A stretch of 64,000 nucleotides of DNA from Siphonodentalium dalli (GCA_032622095.1 CP136061.1:198948244-199012243), one strand, 5' to 3'. Positions 46,432 through 58,939 are shown, counted from the first letter of the stretch. Numbers and translations: made by a program. The notes: a model not told the origin generated them from the letters alone.

Positions 46432-49400
46432 TATACTTCCATGGTGTAACCAAGGAAGTATATTGTTTTTCTACTGCGGCCGTTTTCTGTTTAATTGGAA
46501 ATACTCAGAAACTAATGGGAGGAGGACCGCGAAATCTCTAGCGAATGAAGGCATCTAAGGTCTACTAAAAATAATGGTATCCGGATGTTGGTCCAATATC
46601 TTTTAACAGAGTTATGGCCCTTTTTCGATTATTTTTCATTATTATTATTATTATTATACTACAGTATTTTTCAACGCCCAAATCTCGGAATGTATTAGTA
46701 CTAGAAAACTCAAGTTTGGTAAGTATGTTGGGGTAAATGAGTTCTATGCCTTTGGCTCATAACGGATATTGTCCGCATTTACCCCGTAGAGTTATCTCCC
46801 TTTATATGAAAAAATGTCATTTTATTATCTCGGAAATTATAAGGAGCAGAGCATCGAAAATTGGACTGTATACACATCTCGATATGCCCTACTGCCCACG
46901 GGCATCAGAACTTGTGTCCGCGCTTTCCCTGAGGAGTTACCGCCCATAGTTGGCAAACCTCTATTTGATTGTACTCTGTTGTCCTCTTGTATCATTCCAG
47001 ATAACTGCATGTGGTTTTCATAGTCGTGTTGACCGTTGTCAGTTTAGTCAGAGAAGGAAATTTTGACAGGGTCAGACATATATTTTGACACTGGGGTGGG
47101 GGGCAAATTGTTTGCAAAATAAAATTTTGATTGACATTCATATATTTAAGTTTATGTATTTCCCGAACGAAAACAAACTCATACCGGAAAGGATTTTTGA
47201 AATCCGAGAAGAAATGCAAGAGTTACGGGCCCTCAAAGTTTGCAATTTGGGCCCATGTGCTTGTCCTCACATCTCCTCCGAAGATATCGAACATAGGATA
47301 TCATCTGATACGCCAACGTGTGCGGACGGAAGAGAGCACGCGGTGGGCAAAATTTTGCCAGTGTCTGTTCATTATTGTGGGTCTGGGGAGGGGTGGTCCG
47401 TGGTACCAATTTTTAATTCTTCTCGGAATCAGATGAAACTTGGAATATAACATCTGCAACATCAGCCGATCTAGAAACTGGAAGAATTTCGAAAATCCAT
47501 CGAAAACTAAAAGAATCGCGGGCCCTCAAACTTTGCAATTTTGGGCCCATGTGCTTGATAACACATCTCCTCCGAAGATATCGAACATAGGATGTCATCT
47601 GATACGAAAATGCGTACGGACTGGAGACGGCACGCGGTGGGCCAAATTTTGCCAGTGTCGGTTCATTATTGTGGGTCTGGGGAGGGGTGGTCCGTGGTGC
47701 CGAATTTTAATTCTTCTCGGAATCAGATGAAACTTGGAATATAATATCTGCAACATTAGCCGATCTCGAAGCTGAAGACAGATCGTAAATACGTTGGAAA
47801 ATGGCGGATATTTTGGCCGTACAAGTTTGAATTTGGGCCCATATGCTTTCCAATAATCAAAGTGTTATCCGTCTCCAAATCAGATGAAATTTATACTATG
47901 CAATCTATGTCAGCCGCAAATCACAAAACTGGAAACAACTTTAAAATCCGTTGGAAACTGACGAAGTTACGGGGCCTCAAACTTAGCAGTTTGTGCCAGG
48001 GGTTGATGTTTTCCCAATCCCGTCACCCAATTTCGAGGCAGGGGTGGGGTCACGTCCAAACACTTGAGATCAACCTACACATATTAGGACAACATATAAT
48101 CACCATACTTCATATTTTCCGTCCATAAACTGCGATTCTTTCCACTCATGATTGATCCTATTATTATACTTCCATGGTGTAACCAAGGAAGTATATTGTT
48201 TTTCTACTGCGGCCGTTTTCTGTTTAATTGGAAATACTCAGAAACTAATGGGAGGAGGACCGCGAAATCTCTAGCGAATGAAGGCATCTAAGGTCTACTA
48301 AAAATAATGGTATCCGGATGTTGGTCCAATATCTTTTAACAGAGTTATGGCCCTTTTTCGATTATTTTTCATTATTATTATTATTATTATACTACAGTAT
48401 TTTTCAACGCCCAAATCTCGGAATGTATTAGTACTAGAAAACTCAAGTTTGGTAAGTATGTTGGGGTAAATGAGTTCTATGCCTTTGGCTCATAACGGAT
48501 ATTGTCCGCATTTACCCCGTAGAGTTATCTCCCTTTATATGAAAAAATGTCATTTTATTATCTCGGAAATTATAAGGAGCAGAGCATCGAAAATTGGACT
48601 GTATACACATCTCGATATGCCCTACTGCCCACGGGCATCAGAACTTGTGTCCGCGCTTTCCCTGAGGAGTTACCGCCCATAGTTGGCAAACCTCTATTTG
48701 ATTGTACTCTGTTGTCCTCTTGTATCATTCCAGATAACTGCATGTGGTTTTCATAGTCGTGTTGACCGTTGTCAGTTTAGTCAGAGAAGGAAATTTTGAC
48801 AGGGTCAGACATATATTTTGACACTGGGGTGGGGGGCAAATTGTTTGCAAAATAAAATTTTGATTGACATTCATATATTTAAGTTTATGTATTTCCCGAA
48901 CGAAAACAAACTCATACCGGAAAGGATTTTTGAAATCCGAGAAGAAATGCAAGAGTTACGGGCCCTCAAAGTTTGCAATTTGGGCCCATGTGCTTGTCCT
49001 CACATCTCCTCCGAAGATATCGAACATAGGATATCATCTGATACGCCAACGTGTGCGGACGGAAGAGAGCACGCGGTGGGCAAAATTTTGCCAGTGTCTG
49101 TTCATTATTGTGGGTCTGGGGAGGGGTGGTCCGTGGTACCAATTTTTAATTCTTCTCGGAATCAGATGAAACTTGGAATATAACATCTGCAACATCAGCC
49201 GATCTAGAAACTGGAAGAATTTCGAAAATCCATCGAAAACTAAAAGAATCGCGGGCCCTCAAACTTTGCAATTTTGGGCCCATGTGCTTGATAACACATC
49301 TCCTCCGAAGATATCGAACATAGGATGTCATCTGATACGAAAATGCGTACGGACTGGAGACGGCACGCGGTGGGCCAAATTTTGCCAGTGTCGGTTCATT

Positions 49401-50751
49401 ATTGTGGGTCTGGGGAGGGGTGGTCCGTGGTGCCGAATTTTAATTCTTCTCGGAATCAGATGAAACTTGGAATATAATATCTGCAACATTAGCCGATCTC
49501 GAAGCTGAAGACAGATCGTAAATACGTTGGAAAATGGCGGATATTTTGGCCGTACAAGTTTGAATTTGGGCCCATATGCTTTCCAATAATCAAAGTGTTA
49601 TCCGTCTCCAAATCAGATGAAATTTATACTATGCAATCTATGTCAGCCGCAAATCACAAAACTGGAAACAACTTTAAAATCCGTTGGAAACTGACGAAGT
49701 TACGGGGCCTCAAACTTAGCAGTTTGTGCCAGGGGTTGATGTTTTCCCAATCCCGTCACCCAATTTCGAGGCAGGGGTGGGGTCACGTCCAAACACTTGA
49801 GATCAACCTACACATATTAGGACAACATATAATCACCATACTTCATATTTTCCGTCCATAAACTGCGATTCTTTCCACTCATGATTGATCCTATTATTAT
49901 ACTTCCATGGTGTAACCAAGGAAGTATATTGTTTTTCTACTGCGGCCGTTTTCTGTTTAATTGGAAATACTCAGAAACTAATGGGAGGAGGACCGCGAAA
50001 TCTCTAGCGAATGAAGGCATCTAAGGTCTACTAAAAATAATGGTATCCGGATGTTGGTCCAATATCTTTTAACAGAGTTATGGCCCTTTTTCGATTATTT
50101 TTCATTATTATTATTATTATTATACTACAGTATTTTTCAACGCCCAAATCTCGGAATGTATTAGTACTAGAAAACTCAAGTTTGGTAAGTATGTTGGGGT
50201 AAATGAGTTCTATGCCTTTGGCTCATAACGGATATTGTCCGCATTTACCCCGTAGAGTTATCTCCCTTTATATGAAAAAATGTCATTTTATTATCTCGGA
50301 AATTATAAGGAGCAGAGCATCGAAAATTGGACTGTATACACATCTCGATATGCCCTACTGCCCACGGGCATCAGAACTTGTGTCCGCGCTTTCCCTGAGG
50401 AGTTACCGCCCATAGTTGGCAAACCTCTATTTGATTGTACTCTGTTGTCCTCTTGTATCATTCCAGATAACTGCATGTGGTTTTCATAGTCGTGTTGACC
50501 GTTGTCAGTTTAGTCAGAGAAGGAAATTTTGACAGGGTCAGACATATATTTTGACACTGGGGTGGGGGGCAAATTGTTTGCAAAATAAAATTTTGATTGA
50601 CATTCATATATTTAAGTTTATGTATTTCCCGAACGAAAACAAACTCATACCGGAAAGGATTTTTGAAATCCGAGAAGAAATGCAAGAGTTACGGGCCCTC
50701 AAAGTTTGCAATTTGGGCCCATGTGCTTGTCCTCACATCTCCTCCGAAGAT
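46432..50751 (+). repeat. A array, monomers A8, A9 and truncated A10
   Basis: Starts are at 46432, 48165 and 49898; A10 is cut at CTCCTCCGAAGAT (50751). A8 and A9 share CAACATTAGCC (47757 and 49490), where A1-A7 have CATCAGCC, so these neighbours descend from one recent duplication. Confidence 0.95.
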
Positions 50752-51659
50752 TCAGATTATGCTACACCCGAAACGGAGATGACTTTTGGGAAATCCAGAG
50801 TCCAAAACGGATCGAAATCGCCCTGTTCCAGAAAAGTCGTTCATTTTGTTTTCACTTTTTGAAAAAGGCTCCAATATTTCAACCAAAACTTTTGGACTTA
50901 GAACATTATTTTTTTCTCAGTCAAGTGAAAAGAGCTCTTCAAAATAATTCCGCTTATATATATAATATATATTATCTATATATACGCCAAAAATTTGTCA
51001 CTCCCCTCTCTTCTTCCTCCGGCTACCCCATCCTCCGTGGGATGGAACCTACCTCCGATTCGAATACACCCGTCATGCCGCGGGCCAGTCTCATTCCTCT
51101 ACCAGAGAACTGATAGAACGCCCGTCGAATACCAACAATCATTTCCAGAGTGCTATATTGGTATGAGTTCATATCGGAGCCGTTATAAAGCAAATAACTT
51201 GGATTTTAATATAAACCCACCTATTCGTAAATTGTGTAGCCCATGGTGTGTGGTAAATTATCATTTTATCGTGTATAGTGTGTCATGAGCTATCTGCGTG
51301 CGTGCATTTCACTTTTGTATTTTCTTTCGCATCTTCAACGCACTGCATATCATATACAACCAAACAAAATACAAACATTACATTAATTTGATCACACAAG
51401 ACTTCGTTATATGGTGTATATTTCTACTAACGTAATGACGACGTATAGCCAATTATTCCATTTGCGATAACAACGATAAACACATAGAAACATGCAAACA
51501 TCATCAGTTTCGTAAGATCAATTTGTATATTGTTTATATTCTAGTTATTTATCGAATATAAAAAGCATCTTTACATTATCTTTAGTTTGGTATTATTCGT
51601 ATTTGATGATTAAAATACACCAAAACATGTTAAAAATAAAAAATAAAAAAAGATAATTT

Positions 51660-51737
51660 GACGGGATTCGAACTCACGTCGCAATAAAACACATACTGAA
51701 TGTTTGACGCTCTCTCCACTCGGCTACGCACTGCGCT
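51660..51737 (-). pseudogene. tRNA-like sequence 1 in H1 tail
   Basis: Counterpart of 43352-43429, differing by a base or two (CACTGCGC for CTCTGCGC on the + strand). The same reservations about tRNA function apply. Confidence 0.5.
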
Positions 51738-51930
51738 GTTAATTTATAAGAAAATATATTAGTATTAAATATGTAGGCATATAACTGTGTATATTTAAAC
51801 TTTATATCCAAACTGATTGAAATCGAATATAAAAAGCATCTTTACATTATCTTTAGTTTGGTATTATTCGTATTTGATGATTAAAATACACCAAAACATG
51901 TTAAAAATAAAAAATAAAAAAAGATAATTT

Positions 51931-52008
51931 GACGGGATTCGAACTCACGTCGCAATAAAAACACAAGCTGAAGGTTTGACGCTCTGACCACTCGACTACG
52001 CACTGCGC
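51931..52008 (-). pseudogene. tRNA-like sequence 2 in H1 tail
   Basis: Counterpart of 43623-43700. Box A TAGTCGAGTGG and box B AGTTCGAATCC are intact; one change lies near the anticodon arm (CACAAGCTG for CACAAACTG on the + strand). Confidence 0.5.
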
Positions 52009-53217
52009 TATTAATTTATAAGAAAATATATTAGTATTAAATATATAGGCATATAACTGTGTATATTTAAACTTTATATCCAAACTGATTGAAATGCGTG
52101 ACTATATATATATACCCCTTTCCGCTATACGGGGAACAGGAAAATGCACCTATTCTTCCCACCAAATCCAAAAGGGCTAATTAAAGAGCAAGGTAATGCC
52201 GTAGCAGGTACATTTGGATATTCTATTCACGCCCCCCCCCCCAAATCTTGACCGCTATACTTCAAATTCAAACATCGAGAATTTTTTTTTTGACGAGTAC
52301 ATCTGATAGCTAGTGTTCACGCGCATCTAGAGCGCAATTTTCTAATTTTCAGATGGAACGGAACGGTTTACTCGTGACAACGCTATATATCATAAATATG
52401 TATACTTCTGTAGTCTATCACTAGCCGATTTTTAGCCCCAAATCCAAACGGGCCGATGTAGGAGCGAGTTTAATGCGGTGGTACATAAGCCGGTATACTG
52501 TAGGTATGACTCTAAAATTTGACCTCTCTAATATAAACGCAACCTGCTCAAGGGAGTGTTTGTGTCGGGTGGGTTCAGATTTGGAAAATTCCACCGAAGA
52601 TCAAATGGGCAAAATTACTCCGAAAATCATATATTGAGATAAAAACTTTTCGATGAGTGGATGTGATAAGTAGTATATACACGCAAGATTAGTACACTTT
52701 TTAATGATTTATATTGAACGGTTTAACCCTGGTAGCGTATAACGTTGTGACCGGTGATATATATTACTCAAATTCAAACCCTCTCTTCATGACGCAAATT
52801 CAAACGGACTTAGCAAGAAGCAAGGCAAATGCATGAATATGCTCACCGATATACTATATAGGTATGTCCGCTCTACTGTAAAAGTAACATATTGTCACGA
52901 TTTGACCTGTCCAAAACACTCCCCGGACAAAAGTTTTCCTAGGTATAAAATTTCGTCGAAATCCGATCGTTTTACTCGATTTGACCTTGAACTTACCATT
53001 TCGAATGTCAATGTCAGGTCGGGGTCACGACTTGACCCGCCCAAAAGACTCCCCGGACAAAAGTACCCCTAGGTATCAAATTTCGTGGAAATCCGCATGT
53101 TTTACCCGATTTGACCTTCGATTGACCATTTTGAAGACCAAGGTCAGGTCGGGATGGGATGGGATGGGATGGAATACCATGGAAGTATATCTGATTCCAT
53201 GGAATCTGACCTCTAGT

Positions 53218-53400
53218 TGTGATTGGTTTAATAGAGAAGTCAGTGTTCAACATAAACAATTATTGTGATTTGTTGACAGCTCTGCTATATAATTGATATT
53301 AATGGGTCAGCAGTGGCTTTTCTGTATACTATATTGTTGGTAGAATTTGATACATTATTATTGTAAACTTAAATTGGACTCTCTTAACCCAAGTATTCGA
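53218..53400. repeat. X, left copy (183 bp)
   Basis: Appears identical to 55132-55314. It follows the 3' end of H1 and precedes D2, and marks the right end of the tandemly duplicated D-X unit. Its last bases TTCGA meet GATCTCGG of D2, where D1 has GACGA: a CGA microhomology at the duplication junction. Confidence 0.92.
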
Positions 53401-55131
53401 GATCTCGGAAACGGGTGGAGCTATCGACTTGAAATTTGGTATGTGAATGTATCTTGCCCCGGATACGAATTTTATCGGGTCGCCGAGCCCGTGCGACGTC
53501 AGCTTCGCGTATGCGCAGACCAGATCTCGGAAACGGATAGAGCTATCGACTTGAAATTTGGTGCATGCGCAGACGAGATCTCGGAAACGGGTGGAGCTAT
53601 AGACTTGAAATTTGGTATGTGAATGTATCTTGCCCCGGATACGAATTTTATCTGGTCGCCGAGCCCGTGCGATGCCAGCTTCGCGAATGCGCAGACCAGA
53701 TCTCGGAAACGGGTAGAGCTATCGACTTGAAATTTGGTTTTTGAATAGCCCGGACAACGTCGGGCTCATCGGCGAGTATCATATATATTCGGTCTCTAAA
53801 AGCCCTTAAATGCACTGGACATGCGATGTCTTTGCGTTCCTGTTGCGCAAATTCTTTTATAAAAAGTGCGTCTTTTTCAGACAAAGCTCAAACATACTGG
53901 TAACATCTGACTAGACAAGACATAGAAACCGCTAATCCCATCACCGGTCAAACAAGATAACCCTTCAAAAAATAAGATAACACGGCCAACCACAGGAACA
54001 TACACCATGGATAAATACACTGTCAAATGCACAGCGTTTTTATGTTTACCCATACCATAGTATGATAAACATAGTGTCGTTGTCCGGATTGACCACTCGT
54101 CGTTAGTCTGTCCCGTCCGTCCGTCTGGCTGTCTGTCTGTAGACACTTTATGCAAACAATTTCTATCCGACCGGAACCAAATTTTGTATATGGGTTTCTC
54201 AGCCCAAAATACAGATCGAGTGAATATGGGTTTGATCCGACCATATTTAACTGAGTTATGGGCCTTTTTCCAAAAAAATTATTCTCTTAAAAAAAAAATA
54301 AAAAAAATTTAGATTGGTTTTCTTGCTCAATTTAACATAAAAATGAATATGAATCAGTATTAAATAAATAGAGAGTAATCAATTGGTTCCGAGAATTACG
54401 TTAAATAATTCACGAGAGGTGAGAGACGTCGGTAAGAAACGAGTGCGCCTTAGCGCACGAGTTTCTTACCCAAACGTCTCTCGCCTCGAGTGAATTATTG
54501 AACGTAATTCTCGGAACTAATTGATTACTCTATTTATTACACTTCTGCATCAATTTGGTTCGCCAAATACGATTAAAACACACAGAATGAATGCTTAAAA
54601 GTCCCGATGTGGATAAAGATCAACCATAGAAAATTCAGTCTAGATCAGTAAGCGACGTAACGTCAATGACGTCACGGGAAATGACATAATTCACTAGTGA
54701 CATTACCAATTTTAATTAACAGCGTTTTCAATGGAAATCGCGCATAGGAGTGTAATAAATAAAAATAATATATAATGAAATAATTTTTGTTTAAATATTT
54801 AAAAAAATAAAATTTAAGTAGCAAAATTTGAAAAACTAACACCATTATAACTCTGCCAATGTTACCCCCCGAGTCACCACAGCGACTTAAAACCCAATTA
54901 ACCAATTCCATCCCATGCCTTTGGACTACTCAGCTGTTGATAAGACTATATTATTTTCTGATGTCTCTTATTGCGAGCGAATTGATGTGCAAATAATCTG
55001 ATAAAGAAAGCTATGGTATTTAATTTAAAATAAAGATTCAACAATAAACTTCACAAGGTATAACCATAGACTTGGACATCTGCCAGTGTGCTGTAGAGTG
55101 ATATCTTCAAATGGTCTGAGGCCATTATAAT
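53401..55131. repeat. D2: intact copy of the D unit
   Basis: In order: the 121/54-bp repeats (53401-53725); a minus-strand open stretch with LSEKDALFIKEF (53648-53884) resembling part of R3; a microsatellite near 54115-54140 with the core ACCAAATTTTGTATATGGG; the hairpin (54363-54538); a perfect CRE word TGACGTCA at 54667-54674; and an AT-rich end to CCATTATAAT. It is the unrearranged reference for reading D1. No gene is supported; the small open frames are the same in every copy because the DNA is duplicated. Confidence 0.85.
54363..54538. repeat. 176-bp hairpin, copy d
   Basis: Same hairpin as 19983-20158, with one change at the tip (GTGCGCCTTAGCGCAC). Because D2 is not rearranged, this is its ordinary position and orientation. 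Confidence 0.9.
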
Positions 55132-55314
55132 TGTGATTGGTTTAATAGAGAAGTCAGTGTTCAACATAAACAATTATTGTGATTTGTTGACAGCTCTGCT
55201 ATATAATTGATATTAATGGGTCAGCAGTGGCTTTTCTGTATACTATATTGTTGGTAGAATTTGATACATTATTATTGTAAACTTAAATTGGACTCTCTTA
55301 ACCCAAGTATTCGA
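55132..55314. repeat. X, right copy, and the empty H site at 55131/55132
   Basis: Here CCATTATAAT runs directly into TGTGATTGG. This is the uninterrupted version of the site that holds H1 at 22368/53218. Confidence 0.92.
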
Positions 55315-55448
55315 TGTTCAGGAAACTTTTCACATTTAACCCAAGGCTGTGGTGGACTAGCTGTACCACAGTACCAGTGCATTCTCATTTATAAATGCGA
55401 GTGACCCACAAATTCCAATAATTTGTGTTATGTACATTTGTCTATAAT

Positions 55449-56289
55449 CAGGGTTTCCGCTAGGGGTAGGGGAATGGGGCCTGTAGCCATCAACGGGTAA
55501 AATGCAGGTAGAAGTAACCTGTTTTACTTTCAGCACTGGTTGAATTACTTTCGTTATATCGGCCAATAGAATCGTGTGAGAGTAGAAATGGCAGATTGTT
55601 TTGTTCCATTTCTGCCCAAGTGCCAAGCTATCAAACCTTATACACGTACATGTAACTTTAAAACTAGTAAATTTATTAGATATAAATTAATTTACGAAGT
55701 ACATGTACAGAACACCAGTAATTTGGATCCTGAGTTAAACATGCTCGTTAATGTTAAAAGACTCACTGTTGAAGACCCAGCAGATATTTTGGATGCATAA
55801 CGTAATCGGAATATGTTAAGGCTGATTACATATCTGGCCGACGAGTATTCATTGTGGGCAGTGGTAAGATGCCTTGATGTCCGGTGCGGCTACTCCCACA
55901 TTTTTCTCTCGATCTATTACAAAGTGAATGGTATATTTTGCAGTATAAAACATGACAGGTATGATTAAAATACTGTTCTTTTGAATAACATAACCGGGTA
56001 CTAACCGCATTGTAACTAACCAGCCTCAAAGGCATAGCTTCTAGTGATGTCAGCTCCGATCACTTCATGTTTCAATTTAACAACGCGTTTAGAGTGTGTA
56101 CACTCACAAGATATCAAATAAATTCACCTTTTAAAATTCCTTACTTCTATTCCAACAAAATTCAAAAGTTTTAAACATCTTTATACCTTTATAGACATGC
56201 AGTATGTCCTGGGGTATGGCAGGAGGGGGAAACTTGGTGAGGGGAAAGGGCCGTCAATGGGACCCCCTGCCGGTATAGCGGAAACCCTG
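55449..56289. mobile_element. hAT-like non-autonomous element, 841 bp
   Basis: Ends CAGGGTTTCCGCTA and TAGCGGAAACCCTG are exact 14-bp inverted repeats. CTATAAT flanks both sides (55442-55448 and 56290-56296). CAGGG-type termini are typical of hAT elements, whose usual duplication is 8 bp, so the 7-bp duplication is slightly off. Beyond 14 bp the ends are only loosely similar. A 74-residue frame at 55576-55800 has no transposase motif. Confidence 0.7.
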
Positions 56290-56412
56290 CTATAATAGTA
56301 CATAACAGTATACTCTATAACTCAACACCAAAACTCTCATTTATGATTCCGATCATAGCAATTTACTATCGTCAAGGGATGGGTTAACATTTGCCCTCTT
56401 GATTTTTAATGG

Positions 56413-56453
56413 TTATATCTCGCATATACCCATAGTTATATATAAACAGGTTA
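56413..56453 (+). repeat. Isolated copy of the R3 end motif
   Basis: TTATATCTCGCATATACCC...TATATATAAACAGG matches the right end of R3 (10196-10237). Similarity continues outward through GCATCTGAC, which suggests that the motif extends beyond the R3 end as I drew it. Confidence 0.6.
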
Positions 56454-56459
56454 TTGGCA

Positions 56460-58165
56460 TCTGACCACAGGTCATTTGCATAAAAAAAAATCTAATTCTT
56501 TCATTCTTTCATTCCCTCAAGGTACATGTATCTTCGAAGGATTAAGTTGAAGTTTTGGGGCTGAGTAAGATTCTAAGAGAGAAGGTGGCAACAGCAGGTT
56601 TAATATTGACTTGAGAGCATAAAAGATGACAAGGCAATTACAATCATGGCCCAAATTGCAAACAGTGGCCAAAGTTATTTTGACACCACAGGTGCTGTAA
56701 GTGTAGCTAGGCCTAAAACAAATTTTTTTTGTTTCCAGTTACATGTGGTAGAAATGTAGGGCAGGTGGAAATCAATTGTTTTATTGTTTTTTGGAAATGA
56801 CCACAATAAGATCATATGTGAATTGTGGATTATTCATTCTGAAAAATATGCCCATGGCAGCACAAAGTATATAACGGGACACAATTGGGCTGAATGTGCA
56901 TATCGCACATGTATTGGGAGGAATAAAGGAAATCATATTATTTTTAATCAAACATGATTGCGACATGAACCTTAGATTGAACAATACCTATCAGTATGGC
57001 ACCACTGTTATTAAAATACTGACTGTCAGAGTAAATAATGTAGATGATGACTGATCAGCACAGTAGTAAGTACTTCGATCTGAGATATTTTGCACCAACA
57101 TCATAAGGATCTCCTGGGCATTATCTCTAGTTGGGAGCGAATGATAGCTTTCGAAATTTGTTAAAGAATATGGTCGTCACTGGCCATCTTGGATTTTACC
57201 CTTTTCATGACTAAATTCATTGGCACACCCAACAAGCCACATTCCTCATCACTCATTAACTACAACACACATAATTATTCTACTCATAGTCATACTTGAA
57301 ACCATTTTAATTCAACCCTTTCTATACTAAATATTCACTAGCTGCTAGTAGTAGTTCCCTCATATTATATTTCAACAAAATTTCAGCAATTTGGAGTTTT
57401 AAAAGTAACATACAAGTAGTTGAGTTAGGTGACAAGTGGTACATGCTAACCTCCCCAGTCAACAATCAAAGTATATGGCATGTATTTGTATCAAGATGGC
57501 AAACACATACCCTCATTCAATCAGGTTTGAGTATTTTCAATTTATTGTGAGAAATTGTCGGAAGTGAAAATGAAAAAGTAGAGTAGTTTCTATAGTGTTG
57601 AACTGAAGGGGGGATTTGAAGAGTGTTGAATGTTTGAATGTTTGACCTTTGTTATTTCCAGGAGAAAGGACACATGTGCTATATCGCTAGTCGTTCCAAA
57701 ATTGAAGCTGCATGCATTTTAAAGAAGGTGATCAAAGGATTGTAGACTTGTTTTTGAGTTTTCATCCAGTAAGTATACATTTATACTTTACCATTGGGAC
57801 AGGCACACCACCGGTAGCTTGACCTCCTTTTATACTAAATACTCATTAATGAATAGTTCCCTTAGAAAATATACAGGTAATAAGGTCAACAAACAACATC
57901 TGGTTTGTTGGAACTTATTATCTGAACATTTCCTTCAATTAAATAACAATTGGCACTGGTATTATTTATTATGTGCTTATATTTCATGAACACACCTCCA
58001 GATTAATAACAAGGAATTCCAAAGTATACTTTCATAACTTATTAGGGAAAAGACATTAGTATAGAAAGTGTTAATGCTCTGCAAATAATACTGAGTGTCA
58101 ACTGACTTTCATGTCAAATCCCAAAATCATCAACAAATTCTTGGTCTACTAGCAATGGAGCAAGT
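56460..58165. other. AT-rich intergenic DNA, little recognised
   Basis: No gene. The phrase TATACTAAATA(T/C)TCA...AGTTCCCT(C/T)A occurs at about 57325 and 57832. The GGCCATCTTGGATTTTA phrase at 57184 is a single relative of the repeats at 58960-59598. Confidence 0.5.
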
Positions 58166-58170
58166 TTATG

Positions 58171-58278
58171 CCTGAGAGCTTTCTGATGAATGGCAACAAG
58201 CCATATTTCCGACTAATTCCTTAAAAGTTACCCATAATTCTGCTGTGTTTAAGGAGTCAATTAATTAGAGCATTACTG
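58171..58278. mobile_element. Foldback MITE (PIF-like), copy 3, right half only
   Basis: It runs from GAGAGCTTTCTGATGAATGG through CAACAAGCCATATTTCCG to TTAATTAGAGCATTACTG, the right half of the family seen complete at 17756-17946. The left half is missing. Confidence 0.75.
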
Positions 58279-58506
58279 TACCACCACAGCTCCCGTCATG
58301 AAAGGGTTAAGTTCCCTTATATTCAGAGTGAGTGTGGTCACATTGTACTGTCAGAATTAGAATAGCTTTTGAATTTATGTCGACAACATATATCTGTGTA
58401 GCTATAACTTTGTCCGAATAATGATGTTCAACAATATAATTCGTAACTACAAAACATAATTATTGATGTATTATTCTACCCATATTATAAGTTACAGATG
58501 CTTAGT

Positions 58507-58813
58507 GCACAGGAGCTTGGAATTTGGTCAAAACCCCTCTTTTGTTGGCGGAACCACCACCCGGGACCAAAGGTCACGGAAGGAACGAAACAGAAAATTG
58601 TTGCCACCTATTTTGAACTCAACTGTATTCCTACAAAAAATATATTTTCACTAAAAACTTTTGGTACCTCTCACACCTTAGATGCCAATCTACAACATTC
58701 CATAGGTATATTTTTCCAGTTCTTCGAAAACCTCACTTTATTTCGGTAATGTATTGTAAATTCACCAACGAATACAAATCTGCGACACCTACATCACCCG
58801 TTCTAGAATCTGA
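58507..58813 (+). repeat. Left 307-bp terminal inverted repeat
   Basis: It ends inward at CTAGAATCTGA, after which the two sides share nothing. An 83-residue frame inside it is not conserved in the other TIR reading and is not a gene. Confidence 0.9.
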
Positions 58814-58939
58814 GTAGCGGAAATGGTACCGAAATATGCGAAAACTTTAAAACTATGATCCGGAGACGGATAGCATGAAAGTGCCGTTTATAATTTCGAA
58901 CATAGCTGCTGATTACATGTTTATTACATGACCGTACCG

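Larger units (their letters stand above)
22369..53217 (+). mobile_element. H1: outer Helentron-like satellite element, 18.9 kb plus nested H2
   Basis: It starts TATACTTCCATGG after host AAT and ends CTCTAGT before host TGTGATTGG. The joined flanks equal the uninterrupted sequence around 55131, so insertion was at T^T without target duplication. Without the nested H2 it is 18917 bp: nine 1733-bp monomers (one split by H2), one 854-bp truncated monomer, and a 2466-bp tail. The 5' end is an imperfect hairpin, half of which recurs near the 3' end (CCATGGAAGTATA at 53177-53189). No Rep/helicase or other protein is encoded, so movement would need a protein from elsewhere. Rolling-circle membership is inferred from the ends and the target, not from an enzyme. 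Confidence 0.75.
50752..53217 (+). repeat. H1 tail, 2466 bp unique 3' region
   Basis: Same layout as the H2 tail at offset 8308: 271-bp dimer at 51551-52093, 130-bp dimer at 52895-53154, G4 tract at 53151-53168, CCATGGAAGTATA at 53177-53189, palindrome at 53193-53206, CTAG at 53213-53216 and T at 53217. The junction with the truncated monomer is at exactly the same monomer base as in H2. Confidence 0.9.

Noticed and set aside
22369-50751. CRISPR array or rDNA-type array
   Set aside because: Monomers are 1.7 kb without spacer/repeat alternation, and no rRNA sequence is recognisable; the setting is eukaryotic.
22674-51288. Recurring open frames of 60-135 codons in every array monomer and tail
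   Set aside because: They overlap on both strands, lack domains, and recur only because the DNA is repeated; A and B monomers break or shift several of them by indels.
22369-53217. Arrays as a pure assembly artefact
   Set aside because: Private variants, two monomer types, nested junctions and exactly restored target sites argue for a real structure, though copy numbers may be mis-assembled and need long reads.
55576-55800. 74-codon frame inside the hAT-like element as a transposase
   Set aside because: Too short and lacks any hAT motif.
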